32,203 bases of DNA, from contig JAIFKN010000035.1 in NCBI GenBank assembly GCA_020049615.1, positions 1 to 32,203 on the forward strand, written 5' to 3'. A program made the position numbers and the translations under genes. How positions within the stretch are numbered: position 1 is the first letter of the stretch; each line of letters opens with the position of its first letter. The stretch comes from a bacterium. Lineage in GTDB: Bacteria > Planctomycetota > UBA11346. Below are positions 1-8,949 of this stretch, piece by piece. Under the pieces are notes generated by a model. The model did not search any database, had not been told where the DNA came from, and saw only the letters and a list, made by a program, of their open reading frames with translations.

Positions 1-1751
1 GGCGCCTCGGCCAGGCGGTTCATCGCCTCGAAGCCGTCAGCCGCGGTGATGACCATGAAGCCCTTGGCCTGCAGCGCGGCGCGGGCGGCGTTGCGCATGC
101 GGTAGTCGGGATCGACGACCAGCACGACGCGCACACCCCACTCGCCGAGGGCCTCGGCCAGGGTCGGGATGACCTTCTCCGAGCCCTGGTAGCCGCTGAC
201 CGCGCCGCCGGCGAGGACCGCCTGCAGCTTGGCGATCAGTTCCTCGTTGGTGCGCTCGTTGTCCTTCTTGATCGATTCGGCGAGCTGGTCGGCAAGTCCC
301 TTGGCCTCGGCGGCCGAGATCTTGCCACCGGCATCCGGGTCGAGGCTGGCGAGGGTGATGGCGGCCTGGTAGCGGATCAGCTTCTCGGGATGGTCGAGGG
401 CTGCGATCAGCACACTGCCCGGCTTGTCCGGGTTGAGTCCGGCGCCAGGGGCGGGCAGGACCGTCTCGGGACGGGCGATGTCGCGGTCCTGGAGGACGCG
501 CAGCAAGGCGACGGCAACGTCGAACCGCTCGGAGGCGAGAGCCTGTTGCACGGCACGGCAGAGGTTCTCGGCGCCAGCCATGCGCACGCGGTGGATCTGT
601 TCACCCAGCGCTGCGACGCGCTCGGCGATGGCATCGGCGGCATCCTCGCCGGCGGTCGCCGGCATGGTGCGATCCTTGGACAGGCGCTCGCGCTCGCCGG
701 CTTCGCTGATCTCGGCGGCATAGACCGCGGCCAACGCCGGATGGAAGGCGGAGGTCTGGGGATAGGTCGCGAGGCCGTAGAAGAGGATCTCTTCCGCGAC
801 CAGCTCGTTCCAGGCGTAGGCCGGGACGCGCACCGGGGTCAGCTTGGCTGCACCCTCGCCGGCGCTGTTCCAGCGCCAGATCAGGCTCTCCGAGCCGGCC
901 AGTTCGTCGCGCACCTCGGGGCCGCCACGGAAGTAGCGCAGGGCCTCGGCCAGGTGCAGCTCTTCGGGGCTGGGAACCTGGGCGATCTGGGCTCGGTCGG
1001 CGATCGACTTCAGGGCGCTGGCGAGGACCTGCTTGGTGACGTCCTCATGGCCTTCGCGGGCCTGGCAGCGCTGCAGGGCGGGCATGGCGCGAGGATCGCC
1101 GAGGTCGCCGAGGACCAGGGCGACTGAGCGGATCTGGCGCTGATCGTCGCTGGCCAGGGCGACGGTCAGCGGATGGACGGCGCGGCCGCCCATCTTGGTC
1201 AGGACGACGCGGCAGTAGGTGCGGCGCTCCTCCTGCGGCGTGTCGGCCATGGCCAGGACGAGGTGGGGCACGGCCCAGGGGCCGACAGCGGCGAGTTCGA
1301 GCGAGGCGACGACGCGCTCCTCTTCGCTCTTCTCCAGCTTGCCGATCAGCAGGTTGATATAGGCGGGATCGCGGCGCATCTGCTTCTGGTAGATGCGGGC
1401 GCGTCGCAGCACATCCTTGAGCACGTCATCGAGGACGTCCTTGTCCTGCATCTGCACGACCAGGGCGTCGCCGCAGGCGAGATAGAACTCGTAGACGAGC
1501 TTGTTCTCGGGCTCGAGATTGAGCGCCGTGCGGAACGCGAGGGCGGCATCCTTGAGCCGGCCGGCGCGGTACTGCTGCACACCTTCGGCGAAGGCGGCGC
1601 GGGCCTGGTCGGCGTTGGGGAAGTTCGCGTCCGGCTTGGGGCCTTCGCCATCGGCGGCGGCGGCCGGGGCGCACAGGGCGGCGGCAAGCAGCACGGAGGC
1701 CAGCGGGCGCAGGAGCCGGGCTCGCGGGTTGACCTGGTGCGTCATGCTCAT
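1..1751 (-). CDS. Exported TPR/HEAT-like protein with receiver-like C-terminus (partial, 3' end off the window)
   Basis: The frame is open from the ATG at 1751 to the left edge (583 codons, no stop), so the C-terminus is missing. An ATG two codons later (1745) is an alternative start. A GGAGGAG ribosome site lies just upstream and fits both. Residues 1-33 form a signal peptide (basic N-region, Leu/Ala core, Ala-rich cleavage region). A TPR-like helical pair follows at about 46-95, then HEAT-like helices at about 140-240. From residue about 540 the sequence reads like the first half of a response-regulator receiver: a hydrophobic strand ending in VVDPD (D547, D549), an amphipathic helix, the strand MVITAADG and a second helix. 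The phosphoacceptor region lies outside the window. An exported protein with a receiver fold would be unusual. Product function is unknown. The 193-nt gap to the next gene upstream suggests its own promoter. Confidence 0.8.
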   Translation of the reverse strand, partial: MSMTHQVNPRARLLRPLASVLLAAALCAPAAAADGEGPKPDANFPNADQARAAFAEGVQQYRAGRLKDAALAFRTALNLEPENKLVYEFYLACGDALVVQMQDKDVLDDVLKDVLRRARIYQKQMRRDPAYINLLIGKLEKSEEERVVASLELAAVGPWAVPHLVLAMADTPQEERRTYCRVVLTKMGGRAVHPLTVALASDDQRQIRSVALVLGDLGDPRAMPALQRCQAREGHEDVTKQVLASALKSIADRAQIAQVPSPEELHLAEALRYFRGGPEVRDELAGSESLIWRWNSAGEGAAKLTPVRVPAYAWNELVAEEILFYGLATYPQTSAFHPALAAVYAAEISEAGERERLSKDRTMPATAGEDAADAIAERVAALGEQIHRVRMAGAENLCRAVQQALASERFDVAVALLRVLQDRDIARPETVLPAPGAGLNPDKPGSVLIAALDHPEKLIRYQAAITLASLDPDAGGKISAAEAKGLADQLAESIKKDNERTNEELIAKLQAVLAGGAVSGYQGSEKVIPTLAEALGEWGVRVVLVVDPDYRMRNAARAALQAKGFMVITAADGFEAMNRLAEA

Positions 1752-1944
1752 CACTCCTCCTCGCGCGGGTCGCAGGTTGCGCACCCGTTGGTTGGGTTGG
1801 CGATGCTGGCCATGGGGAGGTATGGGGACAACCCCCCGCGGAATGGGTGTGGAGGGGGTGTATGATGAGGCCAGGCAAGAGGATGATGCAGTCGGAGGGG
1901 TGGCTTGCGCGGCACTTTCCGCGTCCTGTCCGTCGCCGGATCCT

Positions 1945-3018
1945 CTAGTACCTCCGCCACGCCCAGTCCTGCAGCGCCTCGCGGTGCCGCGCCAGATCCG
2001 CCCAGACGCCTGCGCCGGGAATCGCGGTTACCCGCGCCGGGGCCAGTCGGAGGAGCACCGCGAACAAGGCGTGGCGCACGGCCGGGTCGGTCTCTCGCGC
2101 CAGGCGTTCCGCCAGCGGCTGCGGGTCGATCGCGTTCTTCCAGGTAATGCTGCGGGCCAGGGCGCCGGCCGCGGCGCAGGCGAGTTCGCGTGGCGCGCTC
2201 GCCGCCAGTTCGGCGAGCAGACGGGCCGCGCCCTCGCCGACCGCCCCGCCCAGGCGCGAGCAGGCGAGCACGGTGGCGGCAGTGCCGTCGTCATCGATGC
2301 GGCCCTCGCGCACCTGCGCGACCAGACGCGCGAGGCAGCCCGACACCAGTTCGGGTACCAAGCCGGTCGGCATGCGCGACAGCGCGGCGAGGCGCTCGCT
2401 GCCGTCGGCGGTGAGCAGGGCCCACTCGAGCGCCGGCCGCACGGCTGGGCCGGCCTCGGCGTCCTCGAGCAGCAGGCTGAGGGCGAACGAGCGCGCCGAC
2501 GGCAGGCCGGCCGCGGGCAGACGGTCGCCGCGTCTCGGATCGGCGATGCGCAGGGCGGCGGCGCGGCCCTCGGCCGGCGCGCTCAGCCACAGGCCGGACA
2601 GCGCCGAGACCACCAGCGCGGGGTCGCCGTCCTCGACCTGGAGGAAGGCCCCGAGCACGGGCAGGAACTGCGCATCGCGGCGCCAGCGCAGGTCGCGCAG
2701 GATGGCCAGCTTGATGCCGCGGTCCGCGGCACGCCAGCGGCGCAGGCTGCTGGGCTCGTTGTCGCGCCGGGTCCAGGGCTCGCCGCGGTAGAGCAGCCGG
2801 GCCGCCCACAGCGTCGGCAGCCGGTCGGGATGGGTCAGGGCGAGTGCGGCGACATCGCGTTCGGGCCACGGCGGTGCGGGGTCGAACAGCGCGCGCCAGG
2901 CCTCCTGCGAGGTGCGGTCGGGGATCCACTCCAGCGCCAGGCGCGGATCGGCGACGATCTGCCGTTCGAGCGCGGCGAGGGCGCCGATCGTCAGCAGGAG
3001 CAGGAGCGGCGCCCTCAT
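1945..3018 (-). CDS. HEAT-like repeat protein, probably exported
   Basis: A 357-residue protein. It opens with a short hydrophobic stretch (MRAPLLLLLTIGALAAL) that can act as a signal peptide. The rest is a series of Leu/Ala-rich helical pairs with conserved Arg and Asp (for example ETDPAVRHALFAVLLRLA near the C-terminus), typical of HEAT or PBS-lyase-type repeats used as binding scaffolds. No catalytic motif is visible. Its ATG overlaps the TGA of the preceding gene by 4 nt (3015-3018), so the two are probably translationally coupled and may work together at the cell envelope. Specific function unknown. Confidence 0.72.
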   Translation of the reverse strand: MRAPLLLLLTIGALAALERQIVADPRLALEWIPDRTSQEAWRALFDPAPPWPERDVAALALTHPDRLPTLWAARLLYRGEPWTRRDNEPSSLRRWRAADRGIKLAILRDLRWRRDAQFLPVLGAFLQVEDGDPALVVSALSGLWLSAPAEGRAAALRIADPRRGDRLPAAGLPSARSFALSLLLEDAEAGPAVRPALEWALLTADGSERLAALSRMPTGLVPELVSGCLARLVAQVREGRIDDDGTAATVLACSRLGGAVGEGAARLLAELAASAPRELACAAAGALARSITWKNAIDPQPLAERLARETDPAVRHALFAVLLRLAPARVTAIPGAGVWADLARHREALQDWAWRRY

Positions 3019-3935
3019 CGCCGGCCCTGCAGGCGGGCCAGCAGGCCGTCGGCGAGGCCGCGCAGCGGACCCTCGGCGGCGCGCAGGCGGGCGAGCAGCT
3101 CTGCCGGCGGGGCGCGGCGGTTGGCCACCCAGGTCTCGGCCGCCGCTGCCGCTGCGGCGGCGTCGCGCAGGCTGCGCGGATCGCCGGCCTCGTCCTCGCC
3201 GCGCCAGGCCAGTTCGAGGGTCATGCGCCGGGCGGTGATGCCGCCGGGCGGAGGCAGCTCCTCGCGCAGCAGGTAGGTGATGCGCGCCTCGCGGGGCAGC
3301 CCGTTGAGGGTGTCGAAACGGTAGGTCGAAGTCAGTTCACGGACCTGGCGGTAGCGTCCGCTCGCCGGGTCGGGCCACTCGACGCTGACCGGGAAATCGC
3401 AGCGGAACTGCGGTCGGGCGCCGGAACGCAGGCGCTTGACCGTGCAGGGCACGGTGCGCCGGCCCTCGGGCAGGGCTGCCCACACCACTTCCGGCTTCCA
3501 TTCCTGTTCAGCGCCAAGTGGCAGCGGCATGAGGTTGAAATCAAAACCGGCGAGCAGCGGCCCGGTCTCGCCGGGCCGGCCGTCGCGTCCACGCAGTCGC
3601 AGGCGTCCGTCGTTGGGCAGGTCGATCAGGCGCAGCGTCGCCGCGGCGGCGCCGGCCGGTCCGGCGAGCCAGGCGGCGGAGGATGGCTCGGGCCCGAGCC
3701 CGACCAGGACGATGTGGTGCTCGGCGACGCGCTCGGGGCCCGGTTTGCCATCCGGCATGAGCGGGGCGGAACGTACGGTGAGCTGCCAGGTCGCAGCCTG
3801 GCCGGGCTCGAGGACGAAGCGGCAACTGCGGAAGGCGAGGGCGAACAGGCCGACGCCGAGCCCGGCCAGGCACAGGCATGCGCCGAGGATCCACCAGAGG
3901 CGACGTGAGGGGCGACGATGCGTGCCCGAGGGCAT
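3015..3935 (-). CDS. Membrane-anchored protein of unknown function
   Basis: A 306-residue protein starting at ATG 3935. A GTG at 3983 would add 16 residues with no clear benefit. The start is basic (THRRPSRR), followed by one hydrophobic helix at about residues 14-35, so it is probably a signal anchor with the rest outside the cytoplasm. The body has many short alternating hydrophobic strands (for example WQLTV, HHIVLVGLG, FRCDFPVSVEW) and looks beta-rich; the last 60 residues are Ala/Arg-rich helix. No known family is recognised. It is coupled by an ATGA overlap to the HEAT-like gene downstream and lies 78 nt after the small membrane protein gene. A GAACAT-CCCGCC-ATG arrangement at its start resembles that at several other genes in the window. 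Confidence 0.65.
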   Translation of the reverse strand: MPSGTHRRPSRRLWWILGACLCLAGLGVGLFALAFRSCRFVLEPGQAATWQLTVRSAPLMPDGKPGPERVAEHHIVLVGLGPEPSSAAWLAGPAGAAAATLRLIDLPNDGRLRLRGRDGRPGETGPLLAGFDFNLMPLPLGAEQEWKPEVVWAALPEGRRTVPCTVKRLRSGARPQFRCDFPVSVEWPDPASGRYRQVRELTSTYRFDTLNGLPREARITYLLREELPPPGGITARRMTLELAWRGEDEAGDPRSLRDAAAAAAAAETWVANRRAPPAELLARLRAAEGPLRGLADGLLARLQGRR

Positions 3936-3947
3936 GGCGGGATGTTC
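3936..3947 (-). promoter_or_regulatory. Putative -10 element abutting a start codon
   Basis: Reading the minus strand, GAACAT (3947-3942) is followed by CCCGCC (3941-3936) and then the ATG at 3935. The same layout occurs before other genes here. A TTGCAG lies 15 nt upstream as a possible -35 element. A -10 hexamer 6 nt from the start codon would place transcription initiation at or next to the A of ATG, giving a leaderless message. This is inferred from sequence only. Confidence 0.35.
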
Positions 3948-4013
3948 GCGCGAGGGGCCGGGCTGCAATGCCCCTGGGGGCACGCTCCGCCGGCGCGGTC
4001 CCAGGAGGCGCGG

Positions 4014-4445
4014 CTAGCGCCGCTCGATCGACTCGGCCCGTTTCAGGCTGCGGGCATCTCCTGTGACCAGGGCGTGCAGGCGCCAGGCCTGGGCCTGCTC
4101 GGGGGCGGCGCGGACCAGGGCCAGGGCGTGCGCGTCGGCAGGGTCGCCACGCAGCCAGGCCTGGCTGGCGGCGCGGGCATGCAGGCGGACCGCTTCAGGA
4201 TCGATGCGCGCGCGGCGCTCGAGATGCCAGCGGCAGCCGAGGGCGGACAGGGCGAGCAGGACGTAGAGCGGCAGGGCGCGCGGCAGGATCCAGGTACCGG
4301 CGAAGCCGCCGAGCAGCAGCGCCAGCGCCAGCGCCGCGAGGATGAGTACCGCAGGGACCAGCAGGGGGGCGCCCCAGGCGGGACGGCCATCGATGACCAG
4401 TCCGGAGCCCGGCAGCAGGGCGTCGGCGATCGCTGACGGTTTCAC
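4014..4445 (-). CDS. Small membrane protein of unknown function
   Basis: A 143-residue protein with a GTG start that overlaps the TGA of the metallophosphoesterase gene (GTGA, 4442-4445). It has two hydrophobic segments at about residues 26-52 and 54-70, separated by a short loop, followed by an Arg/Ala-rich helical tail of about 70 residues (HARAASQAWLRGD, TPR-like in flavour) that probably faces the cytoplasm. I recognise no family. The overlapping start implies coupled synthesis with the phosphoesterase. Confidence 0.65.
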   Translation of the reverse strand: MKPSAIADALLPGSGLVIDGRPAWGAPLLVPAVLILAALALALLLGGFAGTWILPRALPLYVLLALSALGCRWHLERRARIDPEAVRLHARAASQAWLRGDPADAHALALVRAAPEQAQAWRLHALVTGDARSLKRAESIERR

Positions 4446-5173
4446 TTGCCCTGGTAGAGGCGGGCGGCGAGGATCTCGGGCAGTCCGGCGGCGCGGATCT
4501 TGTTGGCCGCGGTGTCGATGTCGTATTCGATGCGGTTGATCGACACTTCACGCTTGTCGCTGTCGAACAGCGCCCAGCTGGCCTTGTTGTTCTCGTCGCG
4601 CGGCTGGCCGACCGAACCGGCGTTGACGATGGTCGCCGTCTCGCTGTCGATCGGGATCGCGTTCTCGAGCGTGTAGGTGATCGGGTCGGTGTCGAAGAAT
4701 CCCACCGGCACATGGCTATGGCCGAGGAAGCCGAGCGAGGCGCCGAGGCGGCGCAGGGCCTCGAAGCTCTGCTCGGCGTCGAACACGGTCTGGATGTAGT
4801 TGAAGGCTTCGGGCTGGTGGAAGGTGCCGTGGGCGACCGCGCAGTGGTCGTAGGTCAGCACCAGCGGGAGGTTGGCCAGCCAGTCCTTCTGCTCCTGCGA
4901 CAGCTGCTCGCGGGTCCACAGGGCGGCTGCCTTGGCGTAGGCGTTGAACGCGTCGATGGAGATCTTGCCGACCGCCGCCCAGTCGTGGTTGCCGGCGATG
5001 ACGTCGCACTTCAGCTCGCGGATCATCTCGAGGCACTGCACCGGTTCGGCACCGTAGCCGACGATGTCACCGAGGCAGACCACGCGGTCTACGGAGCTCT
5101 CGCGGATGGACGCCAGCACCTTGCCGAGGGCATCGGTGTTGCCGTGAATGTCACCAAGGAAGGCGTAGCGCAC
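4442..5173 (-). CDS. Metallophosphoesterase (calcineurin-like, YfcE/MJ0936 type)
   Basis: A 243-residue protein with the full di-metal phosphoesterase signature: GDIHGN (D8, H10), GDIVGYG (D36), GNHDW (N62, H63, D64), AHGT (H115) and GHSHVP (H152, H154). It lacks a signal peptide, so it is cytoplasmic. Length and motif order match the stand-alone Metallophos_2 group, which includes phosphodiesterases and phosphoprotein phosphatases; the substrate cannot be read from sequence. The start is a GTG at 5173 preceded by a CGGAG-type ribosome site. It lies 14 nt after the permease gene and overlaps the small membrane protein gene, so the three look co-transcribed. Confidence 0.93.
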   Translation of the reverse strand: MRYAFLGDIHGNTDALGKVLASIRESSVDRVVCLGDIVGYGAEPVQCLEMIRELKCDVIAGNHDWAAVGKISIDAFNAYAKAAALWTREQLSQEQKDWLANLPLVLTYDHCAVAHGTFHQPEAFNYIQTVFDAEQSFEALRRLGASLGFLGHSHVPVGFFDTDPITYTLENAIPIDSETATIVNAGSVGQPRDENNKASWALFDSDKREVSINRIEYDIDTAANKIRAAGLPEILAARLYQGK

Positions 5174-5187
5174 GCAGGGCTCCGAGC

Positions 5188-5976
5188 TTAAGGGATATCT
5201 TGCCGTTCGAAGAGCGCCAGCCCCAGGGCGAGCGCACCACTACACCACAGGCCGGCGTAGGCCAGACCGATCCCCACCGCCGCCAAGGGCAGGCCGCCTT
5301 CGACCTGGGCCGCATCGTCGGCGGCGAGCAGGTCGAGGGCGGGCAGGACCACCGCGCCGTGCAGGCCGAATTGGGGCAGCAGGTGGGCCACGACCCAGGC
5401 ACCGAAGCAGGCGATGATGTTGCCGGCCAGGCCCAGGCGCAGGGCCAGCACCACCGCCAGGCAGCTCAGGCATGCCGCCTGGGCCAGGGCCAGGGCATGG
5501 CCACCCAGCAGGGACAGCCATGGGATCGGGACGAGATCCTCGGGATTGCGATGGGAGTGCCCCATGCGGTCGAACTCGAAGCCGGTGATGCTGCCGAAGT
5601 GGACGCAGGCGACATGCAGCAGGGCGAGCAGGAGGCCGCACAGCGCGACCGCGGCCAGCACCCCGCCGGCCTTGCCGACCAGGAAGGAGGCGCGGCTGAG
5701 CGGCTTGGCCAGCAGGGTCAGGGCGGTGCGGTCGGCCAGTTCGCGGTGCACCGCGATGGTCGCCCCGACCACCCCGACGAAGAGCGCGACCAGGGCGTGC
5801 ACCGCGATGCCGGCCGAGCACAGCATGCGCATGCGGTCGGCCTCGACGAAGCTGAACATGCCGAAGACCAGCGACAGCCCCAGCAGCGCCGCGCCGATCA
5901 GCAGCGCCAGCCAGGTCGCCGGCTGGCGCAGGAGGTCGACGGCGGTGAGACGGGCCAGGGCCAGGGTGGCGGACAT
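5188..5976 (-). CDS. ABC-2 type transporter permease
   Basis: A 262-residue polytopic membrane protein with about six hydrophobic helices (around residues 20-45, 52-76, 100-128, 150-178, 180-205 and 235-256). Between helices 2 and 3 lies the segment HRELADRTALTLLAKPLSR, which matches the E-x-x-x-R-T...L-x-x-P-x-x-R coupling region typical of ABC-2 permeases of the NosY/GldF type. Such proteins work with a separate ATPase, but none lies next to this gene; the neighbours are a phosphoesterase downstream and a divergent gene upstream. It heads the minus-strand run, with the divergent promoter region at 5977-6069. Substrate unknown. Confidence 0.85.
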   Translation of the reverse strand: MSATLALARLTAVDLLRQPATWLALLIGAALLGLSLVFGMFSFVEADRMRMLCSAGIAVHALVALFVGVVGATIAVHRELADRTALTLLAKPLSRASFLVGKAGGVLAAVALCGLLLALLHVACVHFGSITGFEFDRMGHSHRNPEDLVPIPWLSLLGGHALALAQAACLSCLAVVLALRLGLAGNIIACFGAWVVAHLLPQFGLHGAVVLPALDLLAADDAAQVEGGLPLAAVGIGLAYAGLWCSGALALGLALFERQDIP

Positions 5977-6069
5977 CGGAGGGCCATGATTCAGCTACGG
6001 GGGGAGGGGGCAAGGGCTGGACGCCGCGACCGGTCCTTGTCTGCAGACCCAGGCGCGCACCGTCGGGTC

Positions 6070-8862
6070 ATGATCCGCCATCTCGTCCTCGCCATCTGCC
6101 TGGTCCACCTCGGAGCCGCCGAAGGCGCCCTGGCGGACGTGACCAGCCGGTCGCCGCTCGTCGCGGCTCTCGCGCCGCCGGCCGGGACCTGGAGCGAGCA
6201 GCCCGGCAAGCCGGCCGACCGCGCCGCCGACCGCACGCGGATCACCGCCACCGGCGCCAAATTCGTCGGCGCGCTCAAGACGGCCAAGGACGGTCCCAGC
6301 GAACCGGCCCAGCGCGCCATCGCGGCGCTGGTCGCCTCGCTGGCTTCGCAGGCCCGGCCTACCCGCCCCGACGCGCTCGATCCGGTCTTCGCCCGCCGTG
6401 CGGTGCGCGGCGGGGCGCTGCGCGGACTGGGCGCCGACGCGGTGGCGGGAGAGGTCGAGAAGGCGGTCCAGGATTCCGCCCGCTTCCTGCCCGCCGTCAC
6501 CCTGGCCGGTCCGGCCGGGGCCCGTCTCGAGGAGCTGCGTGACGCCTTCGGCGCCGGCGGCTGGGTGCTGACCGGCTCGCGCTGCGCCTATGCCGTCGAG
6601 CACAGCGACGCGCAGTTCAACCAGATGCCGCAGCTGATCCTGGTGGTGGAGCTGCCGCCGAAGTCCGATCCGGCAAAGGATGCCGGCAAGGCGCTCACGG
6701 CGACGCTGTCCGCCGATGGCGCGGTGGTCGCGACTTGGACGGCCAAGGAGGGGCGGCTGACCGCCGATCTGGTGACGTGGAGGATGGCGGTGCCCGAGCC
6801 GCGCGGCCGTGGGCTGGCCGCCAACCTGCTGCCGCCGCATCTCGTCCTCGCCGGACTCGACGGCGACCCGCTGCGCCTGACGACCCTGCACGGCGACGTC
6901 ACCCCGCCGCGCTCCGCCAAGCCGGCCGAGACCGATCGCTTCATCACCGAGGCGGCCAAGGCCCTGCCCGACGCGGCCCACCTCGACCTGATCGGTCAGC
7001 ATCTCTTCCGCTACGTCTACGACAGTCCGGATCCACGCTTCCCCGCCGTTATCGGCAGCATCGAGGTCAAAGGCGAGGTGCACCAGACCGCGGCCCAGAC
7101 GCTGGCGGCGACCACTGGCGGGCAGTGCCGCGGCGACTGCGACGATCTCGCCGAACTCTACCAGACGGTGGCCGAGAAGCAGGGGCGGCTCGGGCATCTG
7201 CTCATCCTGCCCTCGCACACCGCCTTCGCCGCGGCGCGCCGGGATGGTCAGGACTGGATCGTCGAGGTCATGCAGACCGGCCCGACCATGGCCTTCCGCG
7301 CCGCCACGGTCCCCGAGGCGCTGCGCGCAGCGCACGCCAACTTCGACGCCGCGGCGCCGTTCTCGCCCGACCACCTGGGCCTGCTGCTGCGCTTCTCCGG
7401 CGAGAATACCCGCGGCCCCTTCGGTCTCGGCTGGCGCATCTTCGCCGAGAAGGAGTACGCCCGCGTCATGATCGACGTGCAGCGCGACTGGCAGTACCAG
7501 ACCTACGCCCGGGCCATTGCCAAGATGGAGAAGCTGATCGCCGCCGGCGACCGCGATCCGGCCAACCTGCACGAACTGGCCGCGCTCTACCAGACCACCG
7601 GGCAGTGGGGCAAGGCGGTCGAGGAATTCCGCGGCAACCTCGCCGCGCTCGAGGATCCGGTGTCGAGGATCGAGGTGCAGATGGAGTTGGCCGGCGTCCT
7701 GCGCCGGGACGGCAAGACGGATGAGGCGCGCAAGGAACTGGCCGAGGTCGCCGCCTCGCTGCCGCCGTTGGCGCCCAAGCTGGGCCAGGGCATCGCCCGC
7801 CTGGGCATGCGCCTGAGCCTGGCCCAGCTCGCCGCCGACGACGCCGAAGGCGCGCGCAAGACGCTGATGGCGACCGCGTTCGGCCCGCTGGCGCAGATGA
7901 CCGGGCAGGTGCTGGACATGGTTTCGCGCCCGGGCTTCGACCGTGCCAGTTGGACCGGCGACGGCCGTTTCGCCGCGGTCCGCGCCCTGATCCAGGGCTA
8001 CATCGGGTGCCTCATCGCCCACCTCGACAAGGCCGGGCCGCAGGCCGCCAAGGACCCCACCCTGCAGAATGCGCGCAAGGTGGTCGACGCCTGGCTGGCG
8101 CGTATCGCCTTCCTCGAGGCCGAGACCCCGGCCGAGGCGGTGCCGATCTACGCCACCGCGGCCCGCATCCACACCCTCGACATCCCCGCCGACGAACTGG
8201 CCAAGGCGGTCGAGGCGGCCAAGCCGGCGGGCGACGCCAAGCATGACCATGCGGCGCGCAAGCTTGCGCCGGCGGCCGAATCGCGCGAGTCCGACCTGCC
8301 GTGGATCCGGCTGTCACCCGCCTGGTGGCTTGGCGAGGTCAACCGCGCCCTGCGCGCCGGCAAGGCCGACGAGGAGGAGGACGGCATCCGTCCGCTGGAT
8401 CCCGCCCGCATCGACAAGGTCCGCGTCGCCGCCGCAGCCAAGGGCGCGGCCGAAGCGCTGGCGGCCTGCAAGGCCCTCGGCCTGAACGGGCAGATGCTCG
8501 AACAGCCGGTCCATTTCGCCCAGCTCAACGCAGCGGTCATCGCCGGCGACGACAAGGCCTTGCGCGAGCGGCTGCGGCACGTGAAGAAGCAGAACGACAA
8601 GCGCCTGCGCGACTTCACCGCCATCACTTTGGGCAGCCTCGCCCCGGCCTGCGATGCCAAGGCCTGGCAGGGCGTGCTGAAGGCCTGGGCTGACGAGGTC
8701 GATTACAAGCCGAAGTGGTTCTCCATCGCCTGGACCGCGGTCATCGCTGGCGCCCCGGCCAACGCCCTGGCCACGGCGCGCATGGCCGCCACACGCTTCC
8801 GAGATGACGCCAGCTTCGCCGAGGAGGCGGCGTTCATGGAGCAGTTGCTGAAGAAAAAGTGA
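6070..8862 (+). CDS. Exported transglutaminase-like and TPR protein
   Basis: A 930-residue protein. The frame is open further upstream, but ATG 6070 is chosen because it gives a clean signal peptide (MIRHLVLAICLVHLGAAEGALAD, likely cut near residue 22) and avoids overlap with the divergent permease gene. Residues about 25-340 are an unassigned N-terminal region. At 350-400 there is a transglutaminase/cysteine-protease-like core: TGGQCRGDCDDLAEL (C353, C357), then a helix, LPSHTAFA (H383) and DWIVEVMQTG, which supplies an acidic residue. That order (Cys, His, Asp/Glu) is the transglutaminase-fold triad. From about 475 to 570 helical pairs resemble TPRs (NLHELAALYQTTGQWGKAVEEF), and the rest is mostly helical. 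It probably acts in the periplasm on peptide or protein amides; substrate unknown. Enzyme assignment is inference from the motif. Confidence 0.8.
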   Translation: MIRHLVLAICLVHLGAAEGALADVTSRSPLVAALAPPAGTWSEQPGKPADRAADRTRITATGAKFVGALKTAKDGPSEPAQRAIAALVASLASQARPTRPDALDPVFARRAVRGGALRGLGADAVAGEVEKAVQDSARFLPAVTLAGPAGARLEELRDAFGAGGWVLTGSRCAYAVEHSDAQFNQMPQLILVVELPPKSDPAKDAGKALTATLSADGAVVATWTAKEGRLTADLVTWRMAVPEPRGRGLAANLLPPHLVLAGLDGDPLRLTTLHGDVTPPRSAKPAETDRFITEAAKALPDAAHLDLIGQHLFRYVYDSPDPRFPAVIGSIEVKGEVHQTAAQTLAATTGGQCRGDCDDLAELYQTVAEKQGRLGHLLILPSHTAFAAARRDGQDWIVEVMQTGPTMAFRAATVPEALRAAHANFDAAAPFSPDHLGLLLRFSGENTRGPFGLGWRIFAEKEYARVMIDVQRDWQYQTYARAIAKMEKLIAAGDRDPANLHELAALYQTTGQWGKAVEEFRGNLAALEDPVSRIEVQMELAGVLRRDGKTDEARKELAEVAASLPPLAPKLGQGIARLGMRLSLAQLAADDAEGARKTLMATAFGPLAQMTGQVLDMVSRPGFDRASWTGDGRFAAVRALIQGYIGCLIAHLDKAGPQAAKDPTLQNARKVVDAWLARIAFLEAETPAEAVPIYATAARIHTLDIPADELAKAVEAAKPAGDAKHDHAARKLAPAAESRESDLPWIRLSPAWWLGEVNRALRAGKADEEEDGIRPLDPARIDKVRVAAAAKGAAEALAACKALGLNGQMLEQPVHFAQLNAAVIAGDDKALRERLRHVKKQNDKRLRDFTAITLGSLAPACDAKAWQGVLKAWADEVDYKPKWFSIAWTAVIAGAPANALATARMAATRFRDDASFAEEAAFMEQLLKKK

Positions 8863-8949
8863 ACCAGGTTTCGGACTTCGGAGCGCATGCCGAAGCCAGG
8901 GGCAATGGACCCCTACCAATCCCCGCTCCATCGGCCATGATCACGGACG

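Noticed and set aside
1501..3276. 591-codon plus-strand open frame
   Set aside because: It crosses two minus-strand genes and their gap, with Arg/Ala-rich shadow composition.
5995..8250. 751-codon minus-strand open frame
   Set aside because: It is antisense to the transglutaminase-like gene, has Gly/Arg/Gln-rich shadow composition, and has no motif or signal.
8876..8895. Terminator after the transglutaminase-like gene
   Set aside because: There is only a 6-bp stem with an 8-nt loop and no U-tract, too weak to call.
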